A stretch of DNA of 64,000 nucleotides from Euonymus europaeus (Eukaryota; Streptophyta; Magnoliopsida; Celastrales; Celastraceae), in NCBI GenBank assembly GCA_963580455.1, contig OY756966.1, forward strand, positions 22,137,001-22,201,000, in the 5' to 3' direction. This document shows positions 12,362 through 25,275 of the stretch, in pieces. The notes below the pieces were generated by a model. That model made no database searches. It was given only the letters and a program-made list of their open reading frames with translations, and was not told the DNA's origin. Positions within the stretch are counted from its first letter, which is position 1; each line of letters opens with the position of its first letter. A program made the translations under genes and the position numbers.

Positions 12362-12780
12362 ATGGGATTTTACGTTTATTATAACATATATGTATTTCTA
12401 CATGAGACTGACAGATTTATAATGGGACTGGCCAAAAGCCATGTCGACCTAGATATATATTTTGTTTAGGATGGGGATGATGAGGTGCAATGGGTATCTC
12501 CATTAGAGCAAGAGGAGAATCAATTTGACTTAAGGTATTGACCTGACAGGCTCTCTCTTTCCTTTCCATAAGGGATTTTATTTACATGTTACTTCTTGTA
12601 TCCACAGCTAGGAAGACAGTAATTTTCCAAGGAATCAGATTGGGTTTGATCAATTTTAGATGTTGAAAATAACATTTTGTTTCTCTTTGATGTCATGTTT
12701 GCATATTCTGTGCATTGTGGCTTTTAAGGTTAAAAATATACCAAGTATATCATCTTCTTAATCAGTAATCATTTATCTTT

Positions 12781-13787
12781 GGGTAAATGCAACTTTTTGG
12801 TCACTACGAGAGTTGAGCCGTTTCAAATCAGTCACTAATGTTTCAACTCGGATATTTAAGTTTAGATTTTGTTTTAATTTTCATCACCGGTCAAAGAATT
12901 CACTGTGGGCAACATATCAACTAAATTAACATTCAAGTGTATCAATATAATCATTATAATTATAGTAACTTAACAAAATAGTCACTGCTAGTTTAAATAG
13001 TATCTTATGCAGCAACACAAGAGACAGTCTTCAAATCTAGAAACATTCTCCAAAATATTATAGGCCATAAATATTTATCATGCCATCTACCATATTGCAT
13101 GCTACAAAATCAGTTTGTAATAAGTAGCAGATTAAACCTATTTTGATGCATTTGTGGGTGCATAAGAGATTGATTCTTGAATTGCAGTCACCATGGTTGT
13201 ATATCTTGCAATGGAGTTGGATCTTTGAATCGTTGAGAATGTGTTATCTAGCCTCCTCGCACTCTCCTTGGTGCTGTTATCAGGGATCATGCTTGAACTA
13301 ACTAGTTGTTTCTCCTTGAATGATATTTATGTGCTCTCAATTCCCATCTCTGGAACACTGCCCCTAGCTAAATCACCACTGACATCAGTCCACAAATTCT
13401 CACCATTTGTTGGCTGAATGTTCCTCAAATAAGTTGATCTCTTATAGTATCGGTCCACATATTGAGCTGGATCCTAGTGGAGCCATCCTATTGCTGACAT
13501 CAACAACACATTGCTTGGGTTTTTTGCTAACCTGTAACATAATATCAAGTTCAAGAGATTGTCTCTTGTGTTGTTGCATAGTTGGGTACTGTTTAAATTG
13601 GTAATGACTATTTTGTTAAGTTGCTATAATTATAGTTACTATATTGGTACGCATGAATATTAGTTTAGTTGATTTGTTGTCCACACAGGGGATTCTTTGA
13701 CCAATGATGAAAATTGAAACAAAAATTTAAATTTCAGTACCCGAGTTGAATGAGTTGAAACATCAGTGACGAAAAGTTACATTTACC
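12781..13787. mobile_element. Mutator-like TIR element (about 1 kb, non-autonomous)
   Basis: The left end (GGGTAAATGCAACTTTTTGGTCAC) pairs with the right end, which finishes ..GTTACATTTACCC. Pairing extends for about 230 bp, through the TATAATTATAGTAACTTAACAAAATAGTCA region, to ACACAAGAGACAG near 13026. An 11 bp direct repeat CATTTATCTTT flanks it (12770-12780 and 13788-13798); the last C overlaps the TIR, so the true TSD is 9-11 bp. Long TIRs with such a TSD fit Mutator-like elements. No transposase is seen; the interior 13040-13555 is unidentified sequence, possibly captured. It lies between the ZCCHC8-like and IFRD genes. Confidence 0.8.
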
Positions 13788-13974
13788 CATTTATCTTTTG
13801 CATCCAGCATGCTTATAACTGAAAATGAGAATCAAATAGACTTAAGACACATGTTTTTCTGATTGTTTCCCGGAAAATGAAATAGAAAATGTATGAAAAA
13901 ACAAGCATACGAAACAGACCCAATAATCTCAAATGATTTAATTTCTTAAAATAATTTGATACAGAGGAGAGGAT

Positions 13975-15291
13975 TTAAGAGAGAGAATTTAATTCAATTC
14001 CTTTCTTCACAAAACGCTTCTTGTTCAATACCTTAGTCCTTGCCTTGCTTAGGAAGGAGTTGGGAGACTTAGTCATCCTCTTCAGTAACTGTTTTTCTTC
14101 TCTGCCCACAAAAGTTAACATGGAACCATCCTCCTCTCGTCTTACAGCTTCATGTCTGTAGAAGTGAACAACAATCTCTTCTCTTATGGGTTTGCAATCT
14201 GCATATGCATCATCCCATGAAGAAGAATCATCTGCCATTGTTGTCAACTCAAAAACATCGCAGAGATGCTCGTTCTCCATCATGTGTTTGGAGAATCCAC
14301 TTTCACCCAGAAAATTCTTCAGGAAGTTCAGTTGAACTCTCTGAGACAATGATGATAAAACCAGTCCATCTTCACCAATCACTGGTGCTCCAAGATCACC
14401 ATATCCATCCTCCAAATAACTCAAAATTTCCGCAGAATGTTCATCCCCCACTTCATTCAGTTTGTTCACTATGTTTTCCATCACTTCATGTTTGAATTCA
14501 TTCAAGGAAATCCTTGTCTCACCTGAAAACTTCTCAATAGATTCAGTTTCAAGTATGAGAGCCAGTGCTTCACCTGCTGCAACTCGAACCAATTCCTCGT
14601 CGTCGTGTAGTAGATTAGACAAGTGAGATACAGCTCTTCTCCAGTATTTGTGATTCAGCCTCCACACATCAACAGTTGAAAGTAGAAAAGACCAAGCAGT
14701 TATCGCTGCAGCAAGAACAGGTTTACTGATAATCGGATTTGCAGGAAAAACAAGTTTCCAAATTGTCTGCATAGCAATCTGAGTTTCCTCTGAATTCTCA
14801 GACCCGAAAAAAGTCACAATCCCTACACATTCCAACATCTTTAACCCTCCGGGATCACGATCCAGAGCCGGCGACAGGACCGAGAGAGAGTCCTCATACA
14901 CAGTATGAGCATACTCGTGGGACGAGACAGTAATCGCTAGCAACCCTACTACATGTGAAGCTAACAATCTCTCTTTAGCACAACCCTTCTTGACACAATT
15001 CAAGAGGTGATGCAAAAACGTCACAAACTTTTCCTCCACAAACTTGTTCTCCACATTGATGGACAGAGCTTCAACTAGATATGACAGTGCTTCCTCCCTC
15101 AACCGTCCCGGTCTGCTGTTACAGAACTGACCATAATAGACTTTCAGAGATTTTGGAACAATATGGAAGTTGAGATTACCAACTTCATCTCTGCCATACT
15201 TGCCTCTTCCATTACTGCAAAGGGTGTGACCAGTGCAGCGTTTTTTGCTGCCATCCAACGAATTTTTCTTCAAGATCGCTTGATTTTCCAT
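13975..15291 (-). CDS. Interferon-related developmental regulator (IFRD) family protein
   Basis: Uninterrupted 438 aa frame. The ATG at 15291 (MENQAILKKN) was chosen because upstream in-frame codons lack any methionine and read as AT-rich noise. Residues about 55-300 form the IFRD N-terminal armadillo-like region, with LREEALSYLVEAL, FVTFLHHLLNCVKKG and DEELVRVAAGEALALILE. Residues about 355-425 match the IFRD C-terminal domain, with SKHMMENEHLCDVFELT, YRHEAVRREEDG and NSFLSKARTKVLNKKR. Plant relatives usually begin with a longer Ser/Asp-rich leader; here the first 50 residues look unlike that. Family members are proposed transcriptional co-regulators; the plant function is poorly defined, so none is assigned. 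Confidence 0.88.
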   Translation of the reverse strand: MENQAILKKNSLDGSKKRCTGHTLCSNGRGKYGRDEVGNLNFHIVPKSLKVYYGQFCNSRPGRLREEALSYLVEALSINVENKFVEEKFVTFLHHLLNCVKKGCAKERLLASHVVGLLAITVSSHEYAHTVYEDSLSVLSPALDRDPGGLKMLECVGIVTFFGSENSEETQIAMQTIWKLVFPANPIISKPVLAAAITAWSFLLSTVDVWRLNHKYWRRAVSHLSNLLHDDEELVRVAAGEALALILETESIEKFSGETRISLNEFKHEVMENIVNKLNEVGDEHSAEILSYLEDGYGDLGAPVIGEDGLVLSSLSQRVQLNFLKNFLGESGFSKHMMENEHLCDVFELTTMADDSSSWDDAYADCKPIREEIVVHFYRHEAVRREEDGSMLTFVGREEKQLLKRMTKSPNSFLSKARTKVLNKKRFVKKGIELNSLS

Positions 15292-16095
15292 GATAATAAT
15301 AGTCAGGAAGTCTTTCTTGTCTAATGCTAAATTAAAGAAAAAAATAGACAATGAAAACAAGTGAAGAAATCATGTGTACATATACATATGAACTTCTTGT
15401 CATAATAGAATTCGGATTTTTCTTTTCCTGACCGCGTACGAATCGATTTGGTTTCCCAAACAGTGGATTTCCACTTTGTTTTAGGACAAGTTCTGGGCCT
15501 AATATTGTGTTGCGTCTTGTTGGCCTTGTGTCCCAATCTTCTATATGCAAGGATAAACGTTTGGTGAAAATACAAACACTCAACTCTAATTTCAGTTAAA
15601 AGTTCAAGTTTATTTTAGTATTGTAATCGTTTATGTATCTGCATCTTTTAAGTCATATCATGAATCATTACTTCAGTTGATCATGATATTTTAGATTCGA
15701 TAATCTTGACAAGGTTGATTTACTTTGAATTGGGACCAATTTTCGGTATTTTTAACATAATTTTTATGATATTATTCTCTTTATTTTGTTACCATTCATA
15801 ACCCATAACGTTAGACTAATTTATACCCTTTATCCTAATTTTTAACTGCAATTAACAATATATATTCGTTTTTTCTACAAACATGAATGGAGTCTTTATC
15901 TTTTTCTCGAACAGGAGAATAATTTATTTTTTTATCAAACGAGAGGAATACTCTACTCTAAATACATATAGTGGTTGTTTTCTATTGATATGTTTTATGT
16001 AAATCACAAATGTGACAATGTTCAGTTTTTTGGTGGAAAAAAAAGCTTTTATAATATATTTTAACCTAGAAAAAAAATGGACATTACCAAAAAAA
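15292..16095. other. Intergenic, upstream of IFRD gene, no gene seen
   Basis: This would contain the IFRD promoter and 5' UTR on the - strand. Short overlapping - strand frames around 15327-15583 show no family resemblance and no splice signals linking them to the IFRD frame. Confidence 0.5.
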
Positions 16096-16922
16096 GGTAT
16101 CGTTTGATTCGCGGAATTCAACCTTCAAGAAATAAGTTTATTCTAATCACATTAATTACAGCAACCCAGAAATCATATTAAATATCCCCTTCTTTCAATA
16201 CTTTCAATCATTGTCTTGAAGTCATCATCTCAAGTCAGCAACAATAACAAAATAATAAGACAACAAATTACATGGGAAGATCAGCTAAACAATCATTTCT
16301 TTTGGTATCGTTTGATTCGCGGAATTCAACCTTCAAGAAATAAGTTTATTCTAATCACATTAATTACAGCAACCCAGAAATCATATTAAATATCCCCTTC
16401 TTTCAATACTTTCAATCATTGTCTTGAAGTCATCATCTCAAGTCAGCAACAATAACAAAATAATAAGACAACAAATTACATGGGAAGATCAGCTAAACAA
16501 TCATTTCTTTTGGTATCGTTTGATTCGCGGAATTCAACCTTCAAGAAATAAGTTTATTCTAATCACATTAATTACAGCAACCCAGAAATCATATTAAATA
16601 TCCCCTTCTTTCAATACTTTCAATCATTGTCTTGAAGTCATCATCTCAAGTCAGCAACAATAACAAAATAATAAGACAACAAATTACATGGGAAGATCAG
16701 CTAAACAATCATTTCTTTTGGTATCGTTTGATTCGCGGAATTCAACCTTCAAAGAAATAAGTTTATTCTAATCACATTAATTACAGCAACCCAGAAATCA
16801 TATTAAATATCCCCTTCTTTCAATACTTTCAATCATTGTCTTGAAGTCATCATCTCAAGTCAGCAACAATAACAAAATAATAAGACAACAAATTACATGG
16901 GAAGATTAAACAATCATTTCTT
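16096..16922. repeat. 4 x 208 bp tandem array downstream of CRWN gene
   Basis: Copies begin with GGTATCGTTTGATTCGCGG at 16096, 16304, 16512 and 16720. By eye copies 1-3 are identical. Copy 4 has one extra A (TTCAAAGAAATAAG) and lacks CAGC near its end. The array starts about 310 bp beyond the - strand stop of the CRWN-type gene, so it may be in or just past its 3' UTR. No coding content was found. Confidence 0.95.
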
Positions 16923-17230
16923 GCTGCAAAACTATTCAATGCACAATCTGCAAAATACTTGTCCATGAAATAAGCATTGGTATTACATCAAACCATTGAG
17001 ATTGTAGAAAAAACAAGAGAACAGACGGAGTAGCCCCTTGACATCCTAATCCTTGACAAAAAGAGTACAATAGCACAAGATAAACCCTACATGAATGGAA
17101 CAGATTGCTGTCAACTACAATGAAAAATGTTAATACACACCACTAGACCAAGTTGAAAAATACAAAAGAAGAACAATGATATGCCCTAGAAGCCTAGAAA
17201 GCCACCCAAGAAGAAAACATGATTAGAATA

Positions 17231-20200
17231 TTATGTTGTAAGGAAGGTCCAAAGTTTCTTTCCGATCGAATTTTCACCAACATGTTGAGACTCCCCCACA
17301 TCATCATCATCCTCATCCTCAGCATCCACATCCTCGTCCTCATCAGTATGATACTCGTCTCTACCAAATTTACCAGTTCTTTCTGGTGTCCCGTTCACTT
17401 CTTCACTAGGTGTCATATGTTCAACCAACTTTGATTTTCCGGCTTCACCCTGATCATCTTCCAGTTTTCCAGACTATTTAGAGAGCATAAAACATTACAT
17501 CAGAAAATCAGTCAGATAAAGTGCAAAAACAATAACAAATTCTCCACTACAGGCACAATTAGTCATTTAAAATCAACTAAATACTTCAAACAATATATTT
17601 GGTAACAATAGAATCCAAAAAGTTCAAAATGAATAAAATCTTTGATACTGTAATAAAAATGCTAATCAGACATTCATCTCTCCATGGTTTGATTGCAACA
17701 AAGGTGGTCAAAAATCAATTACAAAAGTGTAACACAATTCACGATACCCCCGACAATGAAGATGGCAACTGCTATGCATTATCTGTGCATAACATTAAGT
17801 TGTTTCTGATATTTGAAACTAACAAAAGAGAAACCTTTGAATTTTGCCAAGCTCACCTTGAAAATTATCATATAAAGTTTTGCATGATTGTTAAACCATT
17901 ATAGATTAGGTTCTATTCACATGAATAAGGAGTTGCAAAAGAGACGGCCCATTTTCATTACTTGTCCCAAGACAGAACAAGACAATCAATTAAAGCGAAA
18001 ATAACATAGCCCTTTTTCTTTGAAAGATTAAGCATCTCAAACATAGTGGCATAATGCTACAGATATAGACAGTAATTTTTGAATGGTAGATAGAGACAGC
18101 AGTCATGTTCATACCAGCACCAGTCGTGTGCTTCTGCCATCCTCGCTCGCAACTCCAGCCAAAGACACAGGATCAGCATTAGAGGTGATGATCCCATCAT
18201 CTGAATCTCTAACACCTTCCACCACATTCTCGTTTTGTTTGTTTACATTAGACAAGACTCTAGCAGCTGGAGTTGTTTTGGCTCTGTAAACAATTAAACA
18301 AGAGTTCACCCATTAGTTATTTTTCCATGAAGTACCTAATGGGAGTGATTAGTTCCTTCTATATCACTTAACTAATGGCAGACTAAGTAGCAAAGTGCAT
18401 TGATTTAGTTGATATTTAGTTGAAATAATGCCTACAGTGAGAATTTATCAATCCAACACTAAATAAGAGTTGTAATCTTACATTCTCGGACGCCGGAGGT
18501 TATATCGAGTTTCACCCGGAGTTTGCATGTCTGGAGTTTGCATGTCTGCAGCAACTTTGTGTCGCCTCTTCTTATGCTGACCAGCTGTTACACTATCAGA
18601 CTGCGCTTCACTGTTGTCACCAGCTTGCCCACTCATAGTTACCTGAGATGTGCGAGCACGACTACGCTTTCTGGGATTTCTTGTAGTTCCCTTATCGGCA
18701 AGGCTGGACTCCCCCCTGCTTTCACTAATCAGATCGCCAGAATCCTCAGCAGTTCCATTTTGATTTTGGTGCTCAGCATCAAAAGATTCCCCAATAATGT
18801 CCCTCGCATCTTGGATAACTGCCTTCACGGAGTGTGTTCTATTTACTCTAGGCATTCCTCTCCTGTTAAGCTGCCGGCCGTGCTTCAAATCAGGAATATG
18901 GGAATCTGCAAGAACTTCAGGTGCCTTACTGTTGTGATGATCAACTAATAGATCCTGGCTAGCGTCCGCATCTTTGGCACTGGTGTCAGATGGGATCCTC
19001 CGAATATCAAAAGAATCATTAGCAATCACATATGACGGGTCAGCTTCATCTTGAGTTTTGCTAAATCTATTCGATGGTCCCTCCCCGTTATCGCGCTCGC
19101 CAGATAAAGGTTCCTCTTCTTTAAAATTCTGGAGGGCAATAGGCTCAATCCTTTTGTTTGGAGAGAACTTGAATATCTTGGAGGTACACTTTCGCAGCCA
19201 AGAAACTGTTCCACCAGAAGCTGGAGACTCTAAATCATCCACTTTGGGACTTCTTTGCCTCTCAGAATTAGCTGCATCTACATGAACACCTTTATTCAGG
19301 TAATCATTAACCACTTTTGGAACCTCTACATTCTCAACTTCTTGTAAAACTTGTAAATCAGTAAGCACAAAGTCGGAGGTTAGTTCGCCACAACTTTTGC
19401 AACTCTTGTGCTGCTCAACAAATAAAATGAAATGCTCCTTCTCTTTACTGAATTGTTCTCTCCGGTCTTTCAATTTCTCGCTAAGGTCAACAAGCTTGTC
19501 AATATCTTTTCGCATATCAAGTTGCTGTTCTTCAAGAAGCTTCTGATTTTCTGCCACTTTACGTTTCTCTTCTTCAATTCTAAGTTTTGCAAGCCTCATC
19601 TCTTCCATTTCCCTAGAAGCTACTTCCCTCAATTTATGTATGCTGCCCAGTTCTCTCTCTTTCTCTTCATTGAATGACTTCTCCTTCTCGTGCAACTGTT
19701 TTTCCAACTCTTCCCGCCTATGCTGCAAATCAGTCTCAAGTTCTGTTTTCAGCATCTCAAATTCATGAAGGAATTTGTTTCTTTCACATTGCACTTTCTC
19801 AGACATCATGGACTGATCATGCTCCATGCTGGCTGCAAATGATTCTTTGGCAGCTTCGAGAGCTTCCAGCTCCCTCTTAATGTAATCCTGTGTCAGCTGC
19901 TTTTCCCTTTTTAACCTCTCTTCTTCATAGTGTGTCTGTTTTTCAAATTTTTCCTTCTGTTCAATGACACTCTTCAACTCTTTCTCAATTTCAGCTCTTT
20001 TCTCATCTAGCTGTTCCCATTCCCTCTCAAACAACTCCTTTTGCTGCTTCAAATCCTCTGCTTCCTTCAAAAGCAATTCTTCCTGGACCCTGCACTTTTT
20101 TATTTCCTCTTTCAGCTCTGATTGCAGATGCAAATATTCTGACCTCTCTTCCACACTTATTTTGAGCCGATTGTTCTCTTCACGGATCATCATTAATTGT

Positions 20201-23200
20201 TCCTCATTGCCAGCCCTTATTTTCTCAACTTCAGTCTTCAGACGTAGTAAATCTTCATTATCAGCAGCAATTTTTTTCTTCTCAGTCACCAAGTTATTCT
20301 CCTCAGATCTAATTGCCTTTTCCATTTCCTCTAGAGCTTTAAACTTTGATTCATAATGCAGTTCTTTCTCCCTAAGCTTTTCCATTCTCTTATCCAATGC
20401 CTGTTCTCTTTTTGAAACTTTCTCTTCAATGTGATTAATTTCGGCTTCCTTCTTCTCCACTTCAACCACCTTGATTTTCAAATCCTCATCAAAAGTTTTC
20501 CTCTTTTGATCAAGTTCCAAATCAAATTCACGCTTCCTCATATCCAAGAAAGCATTGTGTTCATCAACAAGTTTTTGAATCTCAACCTGAAAATATTCCG
20601 CACCAAGAAAAGAAAAGCATGAATACTTTAAATCTTAAACAAGAGTTGGCATAAGCATAATACAATATAAATAAAAGTTAAAACACAGTTTTGGTTGAGT
20701 TCTAGTGCATAATTAACATTATCATTATGTAACCTGTCCCCACCGAGTCCCAAGTCATATGAGGCTTACCCCTTCCCACCCCAAAAAAAAGAAACCAAGA
20801 GGAAGAGGAGGCGGGTTTTTTGTTTTTTTTGGAGGGGAGGGGGGGAGGTGTGAGAGGGAGGGCGCGAGGGAGGGAGCCGGCAGGGTTTGACGAGGGTGGT
20901 TAAAGGAAATCATTCAAAACGAAAAAAATGAATTATTCAAATCCACTTATTTGTATGGAGCCCATACCTCGAGAAATGCTAATAACTCATAAGATTGAGT
21001 TAACCATTCTTAGATGCAAATTTTGTGAAGGCAAGCAAGAAGTTGGAATGAAGAAAAACACTGGCTACCCATATTTTTTCGAAACATGTTGGCACTCATT
21101 TGTGTTTATTGCACTAACCTCATCCATACTCTACTCTTGTTCTTATAAGCCACCAAAAGAAGTAAAGGTAAAAACATAGGTATACATAAGGCTGACTACA
21201 TGTCAAATCACTTGAATGAATGTTCTCTGAGGCTGTAAAAAGGAGTGAAGGACCCGCATATCACACAAGTTCTCACTGAGAAAACATCTCTTCACTTGAT
21301 AGACCACCTTCAGGTTTTCTCAGTAATATCTCTTTTGAGTGATAAAATTTATTCTAGAAAAAAAAAGGAAAAAAAAACAGAGACAGGACAAACAACATGC
21401 AGTATTTCCTCACACAAGAAGGGCTTAACAAAGAATATCTTATTCAAAAATAGAAACGAGACAAGAAGTGGTGAAATGAAGGGAAAAATTTATCAAACAA
21501 GAAATATTTTACTGGTACCAATTTGACAGGCTAATTATTACTTTTCAAACTAACATTAGCCTGTCAAACCACATTTAAGCAAAGTACCGAGACTACCACA
21601 ACATAGAACTAACAAACAAAATAATTTACGCATAAGATGACACAACCACCCAGTTTGTATGGACAACCTAATCTCCAGAAGATTTACAAAAAACAATTGT
21701 AAGGACTTACTCCTTCTCTGGCATTTAATTTTTCTTCTAGCGCAAGTAGCTCCTTCTCTTTCACCACCAATCTCTCCTTTATAGAATCATTTTCCTGCAA
21801 CAAAATAAAACCAGTACATGTTAAAATGCACCAAAATACATAGAAAAGTATCACAATGTAGTAGAACAGCCTACCTTCTGTTTGAGCTCTAAATCTGTTA
21901 GCCTGCTGCTTATGTCGTCTTCCTTATTTTTCAAAGTTGCATTTGATTCATTAATTCTCTTCTCTGCCTCTTCAAGAGATCTCTCTCTCAGCTTAAAGAT
22001 CCTATCATTCTCATTCGCTCTCTCCTCTCTCTGGCTAATGATCCTCTGTAATCTTGATAGCCTCTCTTCACCCTCATGTAATTTCCTCTCCCATTCTCGT
22101 AAGTCCTCCCTCTGCTTCAAGAAATTAGTTTCTTGCACTTCTCGCCTAATAGAGATGGAACCAAGATCATTAAAATATGAAAAAGAACTAAAACCACATT
22201 TCTAGATGAAATTTGGAAGCACAAAGCTAGCAAATAAGGTACATTGAGCATACTCTGCAATGAAAGACTGGCGTTCCCTTCGAATCGCATTCTCTCGAGA
22301 TTCCACCTCTTGGAATTTCCGCTCAATCTCTGAACTCTTTCTGCTTACTTCAGCAAGCTTTGCATCAGCATTGTGCAATTTTGCCTCAACCTCAAGAGAT
22401 TTTTCTTCAATGCTAGTAATTAAAGCATTTGCTTCAGCCAACTTTGAATCAGCTGTAAATTTAATTTCTGCATTTTTTGAATGCATTTCACGCAAAGCCT
22501 TCTCCAGCTGCAGCATCCAAAATTATTTCCACGTCAAGATAAAAACTATCCGTAATCTGGATTTATATTTTCTTAAAAAGTTGCACTGGATTTACATAGC
22601 GGAAAATAATCAGTGAGAGGGAAATAATTTTATGCCCAGAATAAAATGTTTAAAAGAAGAAAAAAAAACATATAAGCAAATATGAAAAGGGAAAAAAAAA
22701 TCCAATTTCAGCTAATAAATGGATACAATCAACTACAAATGACAGCATTCTGTTCACAGTTAATAATGAGACAAAGTATATAAGCACAATGGAAGGCTCA
22801 AACTCACATCGAGCACACACTGTTTCTCAACGCCCAATGCCTTCCTTAAATTCTCTTCACGCTTCTCAACATCAGAAATATCAATTAAATGAGATGCTTG
22901 CTCCCGCTTTAGAGTTTCCGTAGCTTCTGTCCATGCCTGCCCAAGTCCTTCATATTTAGAAGCCCACTCTTTTTTCTCAATCAAGAGGAGCCCCATGTTA
23001 TACTGGTAATCGAAAAGCTGCACAAAAAATAGATCTTGCAATATAAGTAAGACAATCTATTAATAACCAATTCCGATAGAGAATGAGAGACAGATGAATA
23101 AGTAATAAAACAGTTGGCTAATATGTGCATGAAAAACAAAATCACCATCAACCTTCATCGAGAGGCAAGAGCAGGATGTTTATAACACGACAAGGACAGA

Positions 23201-25275
23201 ATAAGAAAGTACATGATATTAGAACAGGCAAAAACAACACACATGCACAGTTGCACTAGCAAGTGAAGAAAACAGCACCCTCTAACAAGTGCACAAACAC
23301 TTGGGATTATTTTTGCATTCGTGCACAAGTGCCTGCAATTGTGCTGGGGTAATTAACAACATTTGATGCCAGATAAAGAAACTGCAAGCAAATTCAAATC
23401 ATATTTCATGATCTAGAATTTTCATCTCATTTAGTATCTCAGTAAATTGTGTTATATCAAACATAAATAATTTTAAAATAGTTCAACAGATAATATTTTA
23501 AGGTTAACGAGATCAAGGGAAAGAAAGGCAATAAAGGGTAAGAATAATCTCTTTACGTCACATTCCTTAGGAAACTTTCACTCCAAATTTGAGTGTAAAC
23601 ATGATGCTAGATTCATTAGTACACTAGACACCCAAACATGTTATGAAGGGGAGGTAATAAGTAATTCAAACATGTGTCTACTGTAAACATCCAAGGGCCA
23701 TCAAAAAAGAAGGAACAGCCTATACATTCATTATTACATACAAATTATTTTAAAGAAAACACCAAGATGAATAGTTATCTCTGAAGCCCATCATTTTGGG
23801 GATAGAAGATCCCTTGATCCTTCTCCAAAATAAAAAGATCATAGTGGACCAAGCAAGAACTGTATGTCAAGGAACTTTAGACCACAACTAAAGCAAAGCA
23901 AGAAGCGAAAGCGCTTCTAGGCCCAAAAACAAGGGCACTATACCTCTGCATCACAAAGAAGCCATCCACAGGCCCACGTCTTCTCTCCCACTAACTGATT
24001 CATAAAAGTTTCAAGCCTTTAATTCATCCACCAAACTACGATGCACCCATGACCCAACTCATTCCCATTAGATTCTAGGCAACTGCTCCTACCCCAGTCA
24101 GACGGTCAAATGGCACACACTGCCACTTCCTAGTCATAAGTATCTGTTAGCCCCAATCAGTTCTCTCATCTGAAGAATGTCGTTTGATAAAATTCTAGCC
24201 TAAAAGGTCTCCAAGCAAAGAAGGGCTCTCTTACAGGGACCTAATCTTCCAAATGGGAAAATCTTACAGTTCTTCAAGATTAAATTATTCACATATCAAA
24301 ATTTCAGGTATTAAAAGAGGCAGTACAAATAAAATGTGACATTCCTCCCAACCACCAACCACTTCTCTCTTCTAGTTTTCTAAAGTAATATATTGAAATG
24401 TTATATAGATTCAATACTCTGTAGGCAAATTTAAAGAAAGGCAGCATGTTCCATAAGTTGGAACACAATAACTTTCTGTATTATAAAATCATAGGCACAT
24501 GCAAATATTTATTTTCGATAATGTATGGTCCAAATGGATCTTTACATCTGGACGTGACGCAAACTTTCAAGTGCTAAAACAATATATCATAGTTCTGACT
24601 GTTGCATGATTACAAAGGATCTTCCATTCAAAATCAAGTGAAAAAAAGAAAAAGAAAAAGAAAAAAAAGAGATTACAATGACTCTCACAATGAGATCTCA
24701 AGCGACTGGTTGTGAGAATAAGGAACGAGTTGCCAACCAATACTATGCCGGGCCACTAGACCTTGTCTTGCCCTGGAGAATTGGGAATTTCCACTATCAT
24801 AAACTAAACTTCATGACTAATTTAATCACAATTAGCACATACTAGCTTACTACATACAACCATCTACGCAAGTACCCAATCAATTCTTATCTCCCAAGCC
24901 AACGAAACAAACATTGTCAACGTAACAAAAACAACCAGTCAATCTCTTACATATCACTACTGTGAATGTGCGAACCTCCGACCCAGCACGATATTTGATT
25001 GTAGTGCAGAAACTATCAAAATTACTATAAAAAAAAGAACCAAATGTAAATACTTCAACACACACAATTCAAATAATCAAAAAAGAACATATACCCACCT
25101 CATTTTCGAGCTTCGTGATCTTCTCTAATAATTCCTCTCGATTAAATGAGGTCTCAACTGGCCCCACACCATTCAGACTCGGACTTGGACCATTCGAGTT
25201 TGAATCACCAGTCTTCTTGGCGTCCCTACTTGGGGTAGGTGACCACCCACTCCACATCTTCTGCGGCGTCAACAT
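17231..25275 (-). CDS. CRWN1: NMCP1/CRWN1-type nuclear lamina coiled-coil protein
   Basis: Eight exons on the - strand: 25275-25099, 23017-22808, 22507-22254, 22145-21875, 21794-21711, 20586-18482, 18283-18115 and 17473-17231. All have GT-AG borders and consistent phases, totalling 1170 aa. The start ([15 protein letters not shown]) matches the conserved NMCP1 N-terminus. Residues about 50-725 are a long heptad-rich coiled coil, with [29 protein letters not shown] and [19 protein letters not shown] motif, the [15 protein letters not shown] motif, a basic stretch (KKRRHK) fitting a nuclear signal, YNLRRPR, an acidic run and the conserved terminus KKLWTFLTT follow. CRWN proteins are plant lamin analogues at the nuclear periphery that set nuclear size and shape; this is family knowledge. 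The paralogue assignment (1 versus 2/3) is less sure. Confidence 0.93.
20817..20884 (+). other. G-rich tract, possible G-quadruplex, in CRWN intron 5
   Basis: Several runs of three or more G in under 60 bases (GGGGAGGGGGGAGG, then GGGAGGG and GGGAGGGAG) on the + strand. The gene is transcribed from the other strand, so the G-rich strand is the template and the pre-mRNA is C-rich here. Structure was not tested. Confidence 0.5.

Noticed and set aside
16096..16922. Repeat array considered as a CRISPR or centromeric satellite
   Set aside because: The units are directly adjacent with no spacers, number only four, and the genome is a plant nuclear genome; a local tandem duplication explains it.
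17599..17904. 101-residue + strand frame in CRWN intron 7
   Set aside because: It is AT-rich, lies in the intron between two well-supported CRWN exons, and resembles no family.
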